Shown in pieces: positions 9,096 through 17,408 of a stretch of 64,000 nucleotides of DNA. A model generated the notes under the pieces. It was not told where the DNA came from. It did not search any database and saw nothing but the letters and a program-made list of their open reading frames with translations. The DNA comes from Thalassobacillus cyri (lineage in GTDB: Bacteria > Bacillota > Bacilli > Bacillales > Halobacillaceae): contig NZ_FNQR01000004.1 of the NCBI RefSeq assembly GCF_900107755.1, forward strand, positions 124,001 through 188,000, read 5' to 3'. A program made the translations under genes and the position numbers. Positions within the stretch are counted from its first letter, which is position 1; every line of letters begins with the position of its first letter.

Positions 9096-9101
9096 GTCGA
9101 C
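9096..9101. promoter_or_regulatory. Candidate malonate-regulator operator 2 (regulator's own promoter)
   Basis: CGACAGTCGACC, with core GTCGAC, sits 12 bp after the -10 box of the GntR gene and shares its core with sites at 8984 and 9854. Confidence 0.6.
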
Positions 9102-9124
9102 CAAATAGTTTAGGGGGGACAATC

Positions 9125-9790
9125 ATGGGTTCAATTGATTTAAGCAACAACGCTTTATCGAACCATATTGCTGAACATATTACTAATCAGATTATTACAG
9201 GGAAACTTCAACCTGGTGAAAAATTGATAGAAAATAATTATGCAGAAGAGTATGGCACTAGCCGTGCACCGGTAAGGGAAGCTATCTTCACTTTAACCGT
9301 AGAAGGACTGGTAGAACGTGTTCCCCGAAAAGGAGCGATTGTAAAAGGGTATACAGAATCGGAGATTTATGATTTGCTGGAAATTCGAATTATGCTTGAA
9401 TCCTTAGCTATGAAGCGTATTGACGAAATTGGCATCGATGAAGAAATCTTGCAAGACATGGAAGCCATTCTAAGTAAGATGCAAGATCAAAAGGAAGTTG
9501 GACGATACACGGAAATGAATCATGCGTTTCATATGTGTATCATCGATATGAGTCAAAGTGATGTTATTAAGAAAATGTATGCTCGTTTAAAACTTCCGCT
9601 TTTAAGAATCCAAAGCCTTTCTTTTGCCAAAGAGGGGAATATTCCAAAATCCGTAAAAGAACATGTCGTTATCGTGCAGCTATTAAAAGAGAAAGAAATA
9701 ATGAAAGCCGCAGATGTATTAAGTCAACACAATCATGATGTCATTTCAAATATTCAAAAACGACTTTTCAAGAATAATAAAACAGAATAA
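9125..9790 (+). CDS. GntR family regulator (FCD subfamily), probable malonate regulator
   Basis: A 221-residue regulator. The N-terminal winged helix (about residues 10-75) has the GntR signature GEKLIENNYAEEYGTSRAPVREA, and the C-terminal part is an all-helical FCD ligand domain with the metal-binding Asp/His pattern (EMNHAFHMCIIDMS). It sits between madLM and mdcHABC(DE)G, the place of MdcY-type malonate regulators. Three GTCGAC palindromes in the surrounding control regions are its likely targets. Repression relieved by malonate is the expected mode, by analogy. Confidence 0.85.
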   Translation: MGSIDLSNNALSNHIAEHITNQIITGKLQPGEKLIENNYAEEYGTSRAPVREAIFTLTVEGLVERVPRKGAIVKGYTESEIYDLLEIRIMLESLAMKRIDEIGIDEEILQDMEAILSKMQDQKEVGRYTEMNHAFHMCIIDMSQSDVIKKMYARLKLPLLRIQSLSFAKEGNIPKSVKEHVVIVQLLKEKEIMKAADVLSQHNHDVISNIQKRLFKNNKTE

Positions 9791-9816
9791 AAATATCTAT
9801 TTATAGTTGATTTTAT

Positions 9817-9850
9817 AAGAAGAGAGAGTTCTCTTCTTGTTTCTTTATTT
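9817..9850 (+). terminator. Terminator after the GntR gene
   Basis: AAGAAGAGA and TCTCTTCTT pair around GAGT, followed by a T-rich tail, so the regulator and the mdc operon are probably separate units. Confidence 0.65.
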
Positions 9851-9853
9851 ACG

Positions 9854-9859
9854 GTCGAC
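9854..9859. promoter_or_regulatory. Candidate malonate-regulator operator 3 (mdc operon)
   Basis: ACGGTCGACAAACGAC lies 38 bp before mdcH and has the same GTCGAC core as sites 1 and 2. No clear sigma-A promoter was recognised beside it. Confidence 0.55.
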
Positions 9860-9896
9860 AAACGACAATATTTTTTAAAAGAGAGGAGGAGATGGA

Positions 9897-10829
9897 ATGA
9901 GCGTGGCTTACCTGTTTCCTGGGCAGGGGTCCCAGCAGGTTAATATGCTGCACCATTTACCTGATCATCCGGTCGTACAAAAAACACTGGATGAAGCAAG
10001 TGAGACTATAAATGAAAGCGCTATCTTACTGGACAGTGAATCACGTCTTCAATCTACTGTAGCAGTACAACTATGTTTGTTGATAGCGGGTGTTTCCACA
10101 GCAAGGGTTCTTGAAACATTAGAGGTGAAGCCGGATATGGTTGCAGGGCATTCTGTCGGTGCTTTTGGAGCTGCTGTCATTGCAGGGGTAATGGACTTTA
10201 AGGACGCTGTTTCAGTTGTGAAACAAAGAGGAGAATGGATGGAACAAGCTTATCCGAAGGGGTACGGGATGGGGGTTGTTGCAGGACTCCCCCTAAAACA
10301 GTTAGAAGAAATATTGGAGAATCATACGACCGGTGAAGAAGATGTTTATTTTGCTAACCTTAATTCTCCTGATCAAGTCACTATTTCCGGGTCGGTAACC
10401 GCGATAAAAAGGGTACTGGCTTCAGCTAAGGAGGGAGGCGCACGGAAAACTGAAATGCTAAATGTAAGCGTTCCTTCTCACTGTCCATTGTTGGAGCCAG
10501 TCTCAGAGAATTTGGCTTCTACTTTAAATCAAATATCATTCCATAGGCCAACTATTCCTTATGGAGGAAATAGGACAGCCAGAGCATTGCGCGATCCTGA
10601 AGCAATCAAGGATGATCTTGCCTTCAGTGTTTCTCGTTCTGTTAAATGGCATCAAGCTACTTCATTGTTTTACGAGTTAGGTGCACGGTTATTTATTGAG
10701 CTTCCTCCAGGGAGAGTTTTAACTGACCTTAGTTGTCGTGCCTTTCCATCGGCACGATCTATATCTGTTTCAGACAGTGGATTGAAGACAGCCCAGGTTT
10801 TAATAAACCGAATGCAACAAACACAGTGA
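9897..10829 (+). CDS. mdcH: Malonyl transferase of malonate decarboxylase (MdcH)
   Basis: A 310-residue acyltransferase with the N-terminal YLFPGQGSQ motif and the serine elbow GHSVGAFGAA (about residues 83-92), as in FabD. MdcH moves malonyl from malonyl-CoA to the decarboxylase carrier subunit to prime it. Unlike the usual gene order it is first here. The ATG follows AGGAGGAG at good spacing. Co-location with mdcA, B, C, D/E and G makes a role in fatty acid synthesis unlikely. Confidence 0.88.
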   Translation: MSVAYLFPGQGSQQVNMLHHLPDHPVVQKTLDEASETINESAILLDSESRLQSTVAVQLCLLIAGVSTARVLETLEVKPDMVAGHSVGAFGAAVIAGVMDFKDAVSVVKQRGEWMEQAYPKGYGMGVVAGLPLKQLEEILENHTTGEEDVYFANLNSPDQVTISGSVTAIKRVLASAKEGGARKTEMLNVSVPSHCPLLEPVSENLASTLNQISFHRPTIPYGGNRTARALRDPEAIKDDLAFSVSRSVKWHQATSLFYELGARLFIELPPGRVLTDLSCRAFPSARSISVSDSGLKTAQVLINRMQQTQ

Positions 10830-10855
10830 GCCATGGTTATTAAAATAGGAAAGGA

Positions 10856-12526
10856 ATGATTAATGTGGTAGGTGTAAAACAAGAGGTTCCTGCTAGAAGG
10901 TCATGGACCAAAAGGCGTGATGCGAAGGCTGAAAGATTAACGGGTATGAAAGATATTGCATCGGGTAAAGTCATACCGACAGGTAGAATCGTCGAAGCGT
11001 TGGAATCGTTAATAGTGCCAGGTGATCGGGTTTCATTGGAAGGAAATAATCAGAAGCAAGCCTCCTTTTTGTCAGCAGCTTTAAATCAAGTGAGTCCTGA
11101 ACAAATCTATGACTTACATATGATTATGTCTAGTATTTCACGGCCGGAACACCTCGATATCTTTGAAAAAGGAATTGCAAAAAAGGTAGATTTTGCTTAC
11201 GCGGGTCCGCAAAGTTTAAGAATTGCTCAAATGCTTGAAGATGGCAAGGTGAAAATGGGTGAAATTCATACTTATTTAGAATTGTACAGTCGCTTATTTG
11301 TTGATTTAATCCCATCTGTTGCATTAGTTGCGGCAGATAAAGCAGATAATGAAGGAAACTTGTACACTGGTCCGAATACAGAGGAAACCCCTACGCTTGT
11401 AGAAGCAACTGCTTTCCGTGACGGCATTGTCATTGCACAGGTCAATGAGCTTGTCGATGAGTTGCCACGGGTGGACATCCCTGGATCCTGGATAGATTTT
11501 GTTTGTGTTGCGGATAAGCCGTACGAATTAGAGCCCTTATTTACCAGAGACCCTCGCCATATAACAGACTTGCAAATATTACTTGGGATGATGGTAATAA
11601 AGGGAATTTATGAACGTCACGAGGTTCAGTCGCTTAACCATGGAATTGGTTATAACACTGCAGCTATTGAATTATTATTACCTACTTACGGTGAACAGCT
11701 CGGGCTTAGGGGGAAGATATGTAAACATTGGGCGTCTAACCCTCATCCTACATTGATTCCGGCCATCGAAAGCGGTTGGGTGGAAAGTATCCATTGTTTT
11801 GGCGGAGAAGTTGGTATGGAGGATTATGTAAGAGCACGGCCGGATGTATTCTTCACTGGAAAAGACGGAAGCATGCGATCAAATCGTACCTTATCACAAT
11901 TGGCTGGTCAGTATGCTGTCGATCTCTTTTTAGGGTCAACACTTCAAATGGATCAATACGGAAACTCTTCTACCGTCACATCTGGTAGGTTGGCAGGTTT
12001 TGGTGGAGCTCCAAATATGGGACATGACCCACGAGGAAGAAGGCATTCAACCCCGGCATGGCTGAACATGATGACTTCTGATGAGCCCCTTGCACGTGGG
12101 AGAAAGCTGGTAGTACAAGTGATAGAGACCTTCCAGACGGGCAATACTCCTGTTATTGTGGAATCGCTTGATGCGATTGATGTTGGTCGAAACGCGGAAT
12201 TAGCCACTACTCCGGTCATGATATATGGGGATGATGTAACCCATGTAGTCACCGAGGAAGGTATAGCATATTTGTACAAAACTACAAATATGGAGGAGCG
12301 TAGGGAAGCTGTTGCTGCTGTTGCCGGAGTGACGCCAGTCGGATTACAACATGACCCTAAACGAACAGATCAGTTGCGACAAAAAGGGATTATTGCTTTT
12401 CCAGAGGATTTAGGGATTCGCCGTACGGATGCTAAGCGATCCTTGTTAGCAGCAAAAAGTGTAGAAGAACTTGTGGAATGGTCTGGTGGTTTGTACAATC
12501 CACCCGCTAAATTCAGGAGCTGGTAA
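10856..12526 (+). CDS. mdcA: Malonate decarboxylase alpha subunit
   Basis: A 556-residue CoA-transferase-like subunit that exchanges the acetyl group on the carrier protein for malonyl. Family runs include KVIPTGRIVEALESL, LYTGPNTEETPT, GFGGAPNMGHDPRGRRHS and GVTPVGLQHDPKRT. Length matches known MdcA (about 550). ATG at 10856 sits almost on top of its AGGAAAGG site; GTG at 10865 has better spacing and may be the true start. It is the second gene of the mdc operon. Confidence 0.93.
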   Translation: MINVVGVKQEVPARRSWTKRRDAKAERLTGMKDIASGKVIPTGRIVEALESLIVPGDRVSLEGNNQKQASFLSAALNQVSPEQIYDLHMIMSSISRPEHLDIFEKGIAKKVDFAYAGPQSLRIAQMLEDGKVKMGEIHTYLELYSRLFVDLIPSVALVAADKADNEGNLYTGPNTEETPTLVEATAFRDGIVIAQVNELVDELPRVDIPGSWIDFVCVADKPYELEPLFTRDPRHITDLQILLGMMVIKGIYERHEVQSLNHGIGYNTAAIELLLPTYGEQLGLRGKICKHWASNPHPTLIPAIESGWVESIHCFGGEVGMEDYVRARPDVFFTGKDGSMRSNRTLSQLAGQYAVDLFLGSTLQMDQYGNSSTVTSGRLAGFGGAPNMGHDPRGRRHSTPAWLNMMTSDEPLARGRKLVVQVIETFQTGNTPVIVESLDAIDVGRNAELATTPVMIYGDDVTHVVTEEGIAYLYKTTNMEERREAVAAVAGVTPVGLQHDPKRTDQLRQKGIIAFPEDLGIRRTDAKRSLLAAKSVEELVEWSGGLYNPPAKFRSW

Positions 12527-12538
12527 AGGAGGAAGAAT

Positions 12539-13417
12539 ATGTATTGGGATAACGCGGAAGCATGTGGAACTCAGCTTTCAGAATTAGCTGTTAACGCACT
12601 GGTAGAAGAGGCAGAGTTGACCCCAAAACCTGGTTTAGTAGACAGGGATGACTCAGGAGCACATCAGGATTTGAATTTTGGTCTTATGGTAAGATCGGCG
12701 GATTCTTTGAAAAGTACTTTTGCAGATATCGGATCTGCTGCCTTTTTACAAGAGCCTAATCAAGAATTACGAGAAAAAATCGCTCTTATTGGACGAGTCG
12801 GAGAAAAGAAGATGTTCGAGGCGGTAGGAACTAACACACACAAAGGGGCAATTTGGGCATTAGGGTTGCTGGTAGCAAGCGCAGCTGTCCACTTGCCAGG
12901 TACCAGACTAGAAAAAATTACAGGTACAGCAGGGGAAATTGCCTGCTTTACGGATCGCAAAGCTCCAGAAATATCTACAAACGGATCGAATGTGCAGCAG
13001 CGTTTTGGTGTAAAAGGAGCTAGAGAAGAAGCCCAACAGGGATTTCCCCATGTTATAAGAGTAGCTTTACCTGTATTGCAAGAAGCCAGGCAAAAAGGTA
13101 TGTCTGAATCGATGGCAAGGTTGGAAGCTTTGATTCAATTGATATCTCATGTGGATGACACGTGTATCTTGCACCGAGGCGGTATCGCCGCCTTAAGTGC
13201 TGCCAAAATGAAATCGAAAAATATCATTCAATTGGGCGGGGTAGCTACTGCAGAGGGCTGGGAAGCACTAAGTCAGCTAGAACAAACCTTGTTAAAATAT
13301 AATGCCTCTCCAGGCGGTAGTGCAGACTTATTAGCAGCAGCATTATTTCTTGACAGGTTAGAAAAAGAGACAAGTAATCCTACTGAATCGGAAAAAACAA
13401 ACGTCATTCTGGTTTGA
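12539..13417 (+). CDS. mdcB: Triphosphoribosyl-dephospho-CoA synthase
   Basis: A 292-residue CitG/MdcB-family protein that joins ATP and dephospho-CoA to make the precursor of the decarboxylase's prosthetic group. Signature runs are ELTPKPGLVDRDDSGAHQD near the N terminus and GTNTHKGAIWALGLL in the middle, both typical of the family, and ASPGGSADLLAAALFL near the end. A GGAGG site precedes the ATG. Cofactor-making mdcB and mdcG in the same operon show that this is a biotin-independent enzyme. Confidence 0.92.
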   Translation: MYWDNAEACGTQLSELAVNALVEEAELTPKPGLVDRDDSGAHQDLNFGLMVRSADSLKSTFADIGSAAFLQEPNQELREKIALIGRVGEKKMFEAVGTNTHKGAIWALGLLVASAAVHLPGTRLEKITGTAGEIACFTDRKAPEISTNGSNVQQRFGVKGAREEAQQGFPHVIRVALPVLQEARQKGMSESMARLEALIQLISHVDDTCILHRGGIAALSAAKMKSKNIIQLGGVATAEGWEALSQLEQTLLKYNASPGGSADLLAAALFLDRLEKETSNPTESEKTNVILV

Positions 13418-13440
13418 ATTTAAAAGCGGAGGTGCTTATA

Positions 13441-13755
13441 TTGGAAACTTTAACGTTTGAATTTCCTGCTACAAGAACATTGAATAGCTATGCACATGTT
13501 GGTGTTGTCGGATCTGGGGACTTGGAAATATTACTTGAGCCATCCAGTGTTCCCTTTGTCCGAGTGGCCGTCCGGACGGGAAGTCAGGGTTTCGAAAAAA
13601 CCTGGGGCGAAGTGCTTGAACGCTTCTTTACCCTTAACGATATGGCCGCAACAATAAAAATCAATGATTTCGGAGCCACCCCTGGAGTTGTCTCTCTGAG
13701 ATTAGCTCAGGCATTGGAGGTGAGTCAAAATGACAATAAACATGTTAAAGCATAG
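13441..13755 (+). CDS. mdcC: Malonate decarboxylase acyl carrier subunit (delta)
   Basis: A 104-residue carrier protein that bears the 2-(5-triphosphoribosyl)-3-dephospho-CoA arm on Ser25, in GVVGSGDLEILLEP. The TTG start at 13441 is preferred over an upstream in-frame TTG at 13414: GGAGGT lies 7 bp ahead of it, and it places the carrier serine at residue 25, the position reported for Klebsiella MdcC. Its end overlaps the next gene by 26 bp. Confidence 0.9.
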   Translation: METLTFEFPATRTLNSYAHVGVVGSGDLEILLEPSSVPFVRVAVRTGSQGFEKTWGEVLERFFTLNDMAATIKINDFGATPGVVSLRLAQALEVSQNDNKHVKA

Positions 13756-15418
13756 CTTAGTCGAACTGGATGCTCGAAGCAGAGCCGAATCGATATTAGA
13801 TGAAGGAACGTTCCGCGAATTACTTGACCCATTTGCAGAACTGGAATCTCCGCATTTAGAAAAGCAAGGGATTGTACCACAAAGTGATGATGGCGTCGTG
13901 ATAGCGAAAGGACGGATTAATGGCGAGTCAGCAGTGGTCATATCGATTGAAGCAAGCTTCCAAGGCGGTGGAATTGGAGAAGTTTCGGGGGCAAAAATTG
14001 CCGGTGCGTTAGAGCTGGTCTTACAAGATAATAGGGATAATGAACGAGTATATCCAGTCCTTCTATTTGATACAGGGGGTGTCCGGCTTCAGGAAGCCAA
14101 TTATGGCTTGCTTTCCATCGCGGAAATAGGTTCTGCCATTGTTGCATTAAGGAAATATGTTCCTGTGATAGGGTTAGTTCCAGGTAAGATAGGTGCTTTT
14201 GGTGGTATGTCAATTACAGCTGGGTTATGCACTACTTTACTCATGACAAGAGAAGGACGAATTGGGTTGAATGGGCCGGAAGTAATCGAACAGGAAGCAG
14301 GTATAGAGGAACTGGATTCCCAGGATAGACAGAGAATATGGAATGCTATCGGCGGAGAACAACGAGTTGCTGCAGGACTGGCAGAGCGTTTAGTGGCGGA
14401 CGATTCACCTGCTATAAAAGAAGCTATCCATAATGCTTTTGAAGCTGATCTTCATGAAAATCCGAGGAGTACTCAAGTAGAACAGTTCTGTCATTTGATA
14501 AACTCGGTGGAACCTACTGATGATCTCCAACCTTATGAGGTTAGAAAAAGGTGGAACAGTATTATCGAAGGAGAAACTTTCAATTATGATAGACACCGTG
14601 ATCAGGCAGTGGATGCTGAAGGTAGGGGATATACATGGTTTAAAGCTTTGACTGGTATAGTGTCGCCCAAAAGTGAAATTCCTTCTGTATTATGTGGTGA
14701 TAAACAAATAGGAGATTCAAACACTCGTTTTATTTCAGTGGTACCTGACACGCATAGTAAGTATCCCCGAGCGCGAAACGGTGAGGTTGGTTTAGAGCAA
14801 GGATGGGCAATTGCAAGTTATGTCCATCAGGCAATAGAAGAAGATAAGGATGGAGAAAAACGAGCTATAGTTGCCATCGTTGATGTACCAAGCCAGGCTT
14901 ATGGGTACAGAGAAGAACTGCTTGGCCTGCATCAGGCATGTGCCGCAGCGGTGGATGCTTATGCAACAGCCCGTATGGCAGGGCACCCTGTTGTTAGTTT
15001 GATTGTAGGAAATGCGATATCCGGAGCGTTTTTATCTCATGGAATGCAGTCTAATCGGGTGTTGGCTTTTGACGATGAAAAAGTTAATGTCCATGTTATG
15101 TCAAAATCATCAGCTGCAAGAATAACCCGACGTACAGTCGATGAACTGGAAGAAGCTACTAAAAAAGTACCTGCCATGGCTTATGACATCAAGTCTTTTG
15201 CAAGTCTGGGAGCGTTGCATGACCTGATTGATGGAGTGAACTTTGACGATCCAACACGAAAAGATGTTGAGCTTGTTAGGGAACAATTAAATGAAGCTAT
15301 TCTTGATATAAAAATCTCCAGCCGTGATTTAAGCAGCCGTCTTACCTCTATGCAGGCTGTTGAACAAGGGCGCACCGCTTCAATAAAAGTAAGGGAGAAA
15401 TTAAGAGAGTTATGGTGA
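13730..15418 (+). CDS. mdcDE: Malonate decarboxylase beta-gamma fusion (MdcD-MdcE)
   Basis: One 562-residue frame covers what are two genes in Klebsiella and Pseudomonas. Residues 1 to about 280 match the beta subunit (GGVRLQEANYGLLSIAEIG; GKIGAFGGMSITAGL), the carboxyltransferase half that decarboxylates malonyl-S-carrier. From about residue 295 (GRGYTWFKALTG) to the end it matches the gamma subunit (IVDVPSQAYGYREELLG; GNAISGAFLSHGMQ). No stop or frame break separates the halves. GGAGGTGAG precedes the ATG, and the end overlaps mdcG by 7 bp. A fusion keeps the 1:1 ratio of the two crotonase-like halves. Confidence 0.9.
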   Translation: MTINMLKHSLVELDARSRAESILDEGTFRELLDPFAELESPHLEKQGIVPQSDDGVVIAKGRINGESAVVISIEASFQGGGIGEVSGAKIAGALELVLQDNRDNERVYPVLLFDTGGVRLQEANYGLLSIAEIGSAIVALRKYVPVIGLVPGKIGAFGGMSITAGLCTTLLMTREGRIGLNGPEVIEQEAGIEELDSQDRQRIWNAIGGEQRVAAGLAERLVADDSPAIKEAIHNAFEADLHENPRSTQVEQFCHLINSVEPTDDLQPYEVRKRWNSIIEGETFNYDRHRDQAVDAEGRGYTWFKALTGIVSPKSEIPSVLCGDKQIGDSNTRFISVVPDTHSKYPRARNGEVGLEQGWAIASYVHQAIEEDKDGEKRAIVAIVDVPSQAYGYREELLGLHQACAAAVDAYATARMAGHPVVSLIVGNAISGAFLSHGMQSNRVLAFDDEKVNVHVMSKSSAARITRRTVDELEEATKKVPAMAYDIKSFASLGALHDLIDGVNFDDPTRKDVELVREQLNEAILDIKISSRDLSSRLTSMQAVEQGRTASIKVREKLRELW

Positions 15419-16029
15419 TTCAGCCTCATGATCTGATACAGTTAACAGATGCTCAAAATCGGATGATAACCCCATCCACTATACCGGGTTGGGTTCATGA
15501 GTCTTTAAAAAGATCTCCTTATGTGGTGGTACGTCGTGCCCCCATAGAAAATGGGAAAGTGCCTATCGGGGTAAGGGGGGCTGACAGAATTCAACGTTTT
15601 GCAGCACATGTTTCTATAGATGCAATTGAGAAACATATCCGTCCTGAACAATTGATATCAAAAAAAGAGTGGAAAGAAGATAAAAGAATTGACCTGAAAG
15701 CTTTTCGTTCTCTCGATGTGGTAGTGAAGGTTTTAAAAGATTATCAATTAGAATGGGGACCAGCAGGAAGTGTTGGGTTCGAACTGGCAAGCGGACAACC
15801 AACTGTAAATGAAGAAAGTGATTTGGACATTGTAATTCGAGGAAATGAAAATTTGACACTAAACAATGCGCAAACGATTATTTCTGAATTAGGAAAAGCG
15901 CCTGCAAGAATCGATCCACAAGTTGAAACAGAAGAAGGAGCCTTTTCTTTGATTGAATATTCACGGGGTACTAATCCTATTATGCTCAGAACAATAAATG
16001 GCCCTATTTTAGTAAATAACCCTTTTTAA
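15412..16029 (+). CDS. mdcG: Phosphoribosyl-dephospho-CoA transferase (MdcG)
   Basis: A 205-residue nucleotidyltransferase that attaches the prosthetic group to the MdcC serine. The polymerase-beta-like catalytic motif is visible as GSVGFELASG followed by ESDLDIVIRG (about residues 118-143), with the paired acids expected to bind Mg2+. It overlaps the end of mdcDE and is the last gene before a terminator, completing the H-A-B-C-DE-G set. Confidence 0.88.
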   Translation: MVIQPHDLIQLTDAQNRMITPSTIPGWVHESLKRSPYVVVRRAPIENGKVPIGVRGADRIQRFAAHVSIDAIEKHIRPEQLISKKEWKEDKRIDLKAFRSLDVVVKVLKDYQLEWGPAGSVGFELASGQPTVNEESDLDIVIRGNENLTLNNAQTIISELGKAPARIDPQVETEEGAFSLIEYSRGTNPIMLRTINGPILVNNPF

Positions 16030-16033
16030 CTCA

Positions 16034-16070
16034 AAAACCATTATCTCATATTAGGAGATGATGGTTTTTT
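16034..16070 (+). terminator. Terminator of the mdc operon
   Basis: AAACCATTATCTC and GAGATGATGGTTT pair with one wobble, followed by a T run. Confidence 0.85.
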
Positions 16071-16136
16071 ATATCTCCTGGCACGATAATTAGTGGATGG
16101 ATTAAATACCATTGTAATAATACTACATAAATTATA

Positions 16137-16165
16137 TTGATTAATGTAACTTTATTTTGTATAAT
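16137..16165 (+). promoter_or_regulatory. Sigma-A promoter of the anmK operon
   Basis: TTGATT at 16137-16142, exactly 17 bp, then a perfect TATAAT at 16160-16165, about 75 bp ahead of anmK. Confidence 0.8.
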
Positions 16166-16240
16166 CAACCTAAGTAAAATTCTGAAAAATTCGATATTTA
16201 AAGTGGGAGGTGACGTTAGATCAAACAGGTAATCGATTTA

Positions 16241-17389
16241 ATGAACAAATCGTCAAAACTGGCTGTAGGCTTGATGTCGGGGACGTCATTGGACGGGATT
16301 GATGCTGCATTAGTCGAGATACATAACCATGGAAAAAAGACTTCCGTTCATTTGCGGGCCTTTGAAAGTGTCGCTTTTTCTGTAAAAGAAACAGAAGAAT
16401 TTCTGGCTCTGTGTCACCCCTCCACATCGACCGTGGACAAAATCTGTAAGGCCAATGTAACGCTTGGTGAAAAGTTTGCAGAGGCAGCAAAAGTGGTGAC
16501 GAAAAACGCCGGCCTCACCATGCAAGAGGTTGATTTTGTTAGCTCACATGGACAAACCATCTTTCATATGCCAGAACAATCCGCGACGTTGCAAATTGGA
16601 GAGCTGGCAGTTATTGCAGAGAAGACCGGCTGTATTACAATAGGTGATTATCGTCCTTCTGATATGGCGGCTGGTGGCCAGGGAGCACCGCTGGTTCCAT
16701 TTGTGGACGACCTTTTATTCCGGGATGAACACACAGGGAGAATACTCGTGAACATTGGGGGTATCAGCAACTTGACCGTCCTCGCTCCAGGTAATGCCAG
16801 TCAGAAAGTAATCGCGATGGATACTGGTCCGGGAAATGTGTTAATTGACGCTTTCGTACGGATCGGTACGAATGGTGAACAGAAATATGATCATGCCGGG
16901 AAAATGGCGCAAGCTGGTAAGGTCGATGAAGATTGGCTGGAAGAGATATTTAAAGCAGACAGTTATATGAAGCAGGGACTCCCGAAAACAACTGGACGAG
17001 AGCTGTATACCTGGGAGTTAGCGAAACGATTATGGGAAGCGGGCAGTAAGCGGAATTTATCCTTTGAGGATAAAGTTGCCACGATTACGGCTTTTACTGT
17101 CAAAGCCATCGCTTACCATATTCAAACGTTTGTCGATACTACTTACACAACAGAGGAAGTGATCGTAGCTGGGGGAGGTGTCCATAACCCCGCACTTCTG
17201 GAAGGGTTGGATGCGGTTTTACATCAGAAGGTGTTTCGCATGGAAGATGTTGGTTTCTCAAGTGATGCGAAGGAAGCCATCACGTTTGCGATACTGGGGA
17301 ATGAGTTTCTGCACGGTTCAGCGAATAATCTTCCGAGTGCTACCGGGGCTGAAAAACCAGTTGTGATGGGAAAACTGGTGCTGCCATGA
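16241..17389 (+). CDS. anmK: Anhydro-N-acetylmuramic acid kinase
   Basis: A 382-residue kinase of the ASKHA fold that opens and phosphorylates 1,6-anhydro-MurNAc to MurNAc-6-phosphate during cell-wall recycling. It has the family N-terminal ATP loop LAVGLMSGTSLDGIDAAL, then SSHGQTIFH, GDYRPSDMAAGGQGAPLVP and the C-terminal VAGGGVHNPAL. The ATG at 16241 gives the right length, but the only strong ribosome site (GGAGGTGA, 16207-16213) is about 27 bp away. An ATC at 16220 would sit at ideal spacing and add seven residues. It leads a muropeptide salvage operon. Confidence 0.93.
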   Translation: MNKSSKLAVGLMSGTSLDGIDAALVEIHNHGKKTSVHLRAFESVAFSVKETEEFLALCHPSTSTVDKICKANVTLGEKFAEAAKVVTKNAGLTMQEVDFVSSHGQTIFHMPEQSATLQIGELAVIAEKTGCITIGDYRPSDMAAGGQGAPLVPFVDDLLFRDEHTGRILVNIGGISNLTVLAPGNASQKVIAMDTGPGNVLIDAFVRIGTNGEQKYDHAGKMAQAGKVDEDWLEEIFKADSYMKQGLPKTTGRELYTWELAKRLWEAGSKRNLSFEDKVATITAFTVKAIAYHIQTFVDTTYTTEEVIVAGGGVHNPALLEGLDAVLHQKVFRMEDVGFSSDAKEAITFAILGNEFLHGSANNLPSATGAEKPVVMGKLVLP

Positions 17390-17408
17390 AGCTGAAGGGG
17401 GTGCATAA

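Noticed and set aside
16079-16094. Second sigma-54-like sequence (TGGCACGATAATT) before anmK
   Set aside because: It shares 13 bases with the true promoter at 1484 but reads TTAGT where TTGCW is required, so the essential -12 GC is missing. A good sigma-A promoter lies 45 bp downstream and no activator is adjacent.
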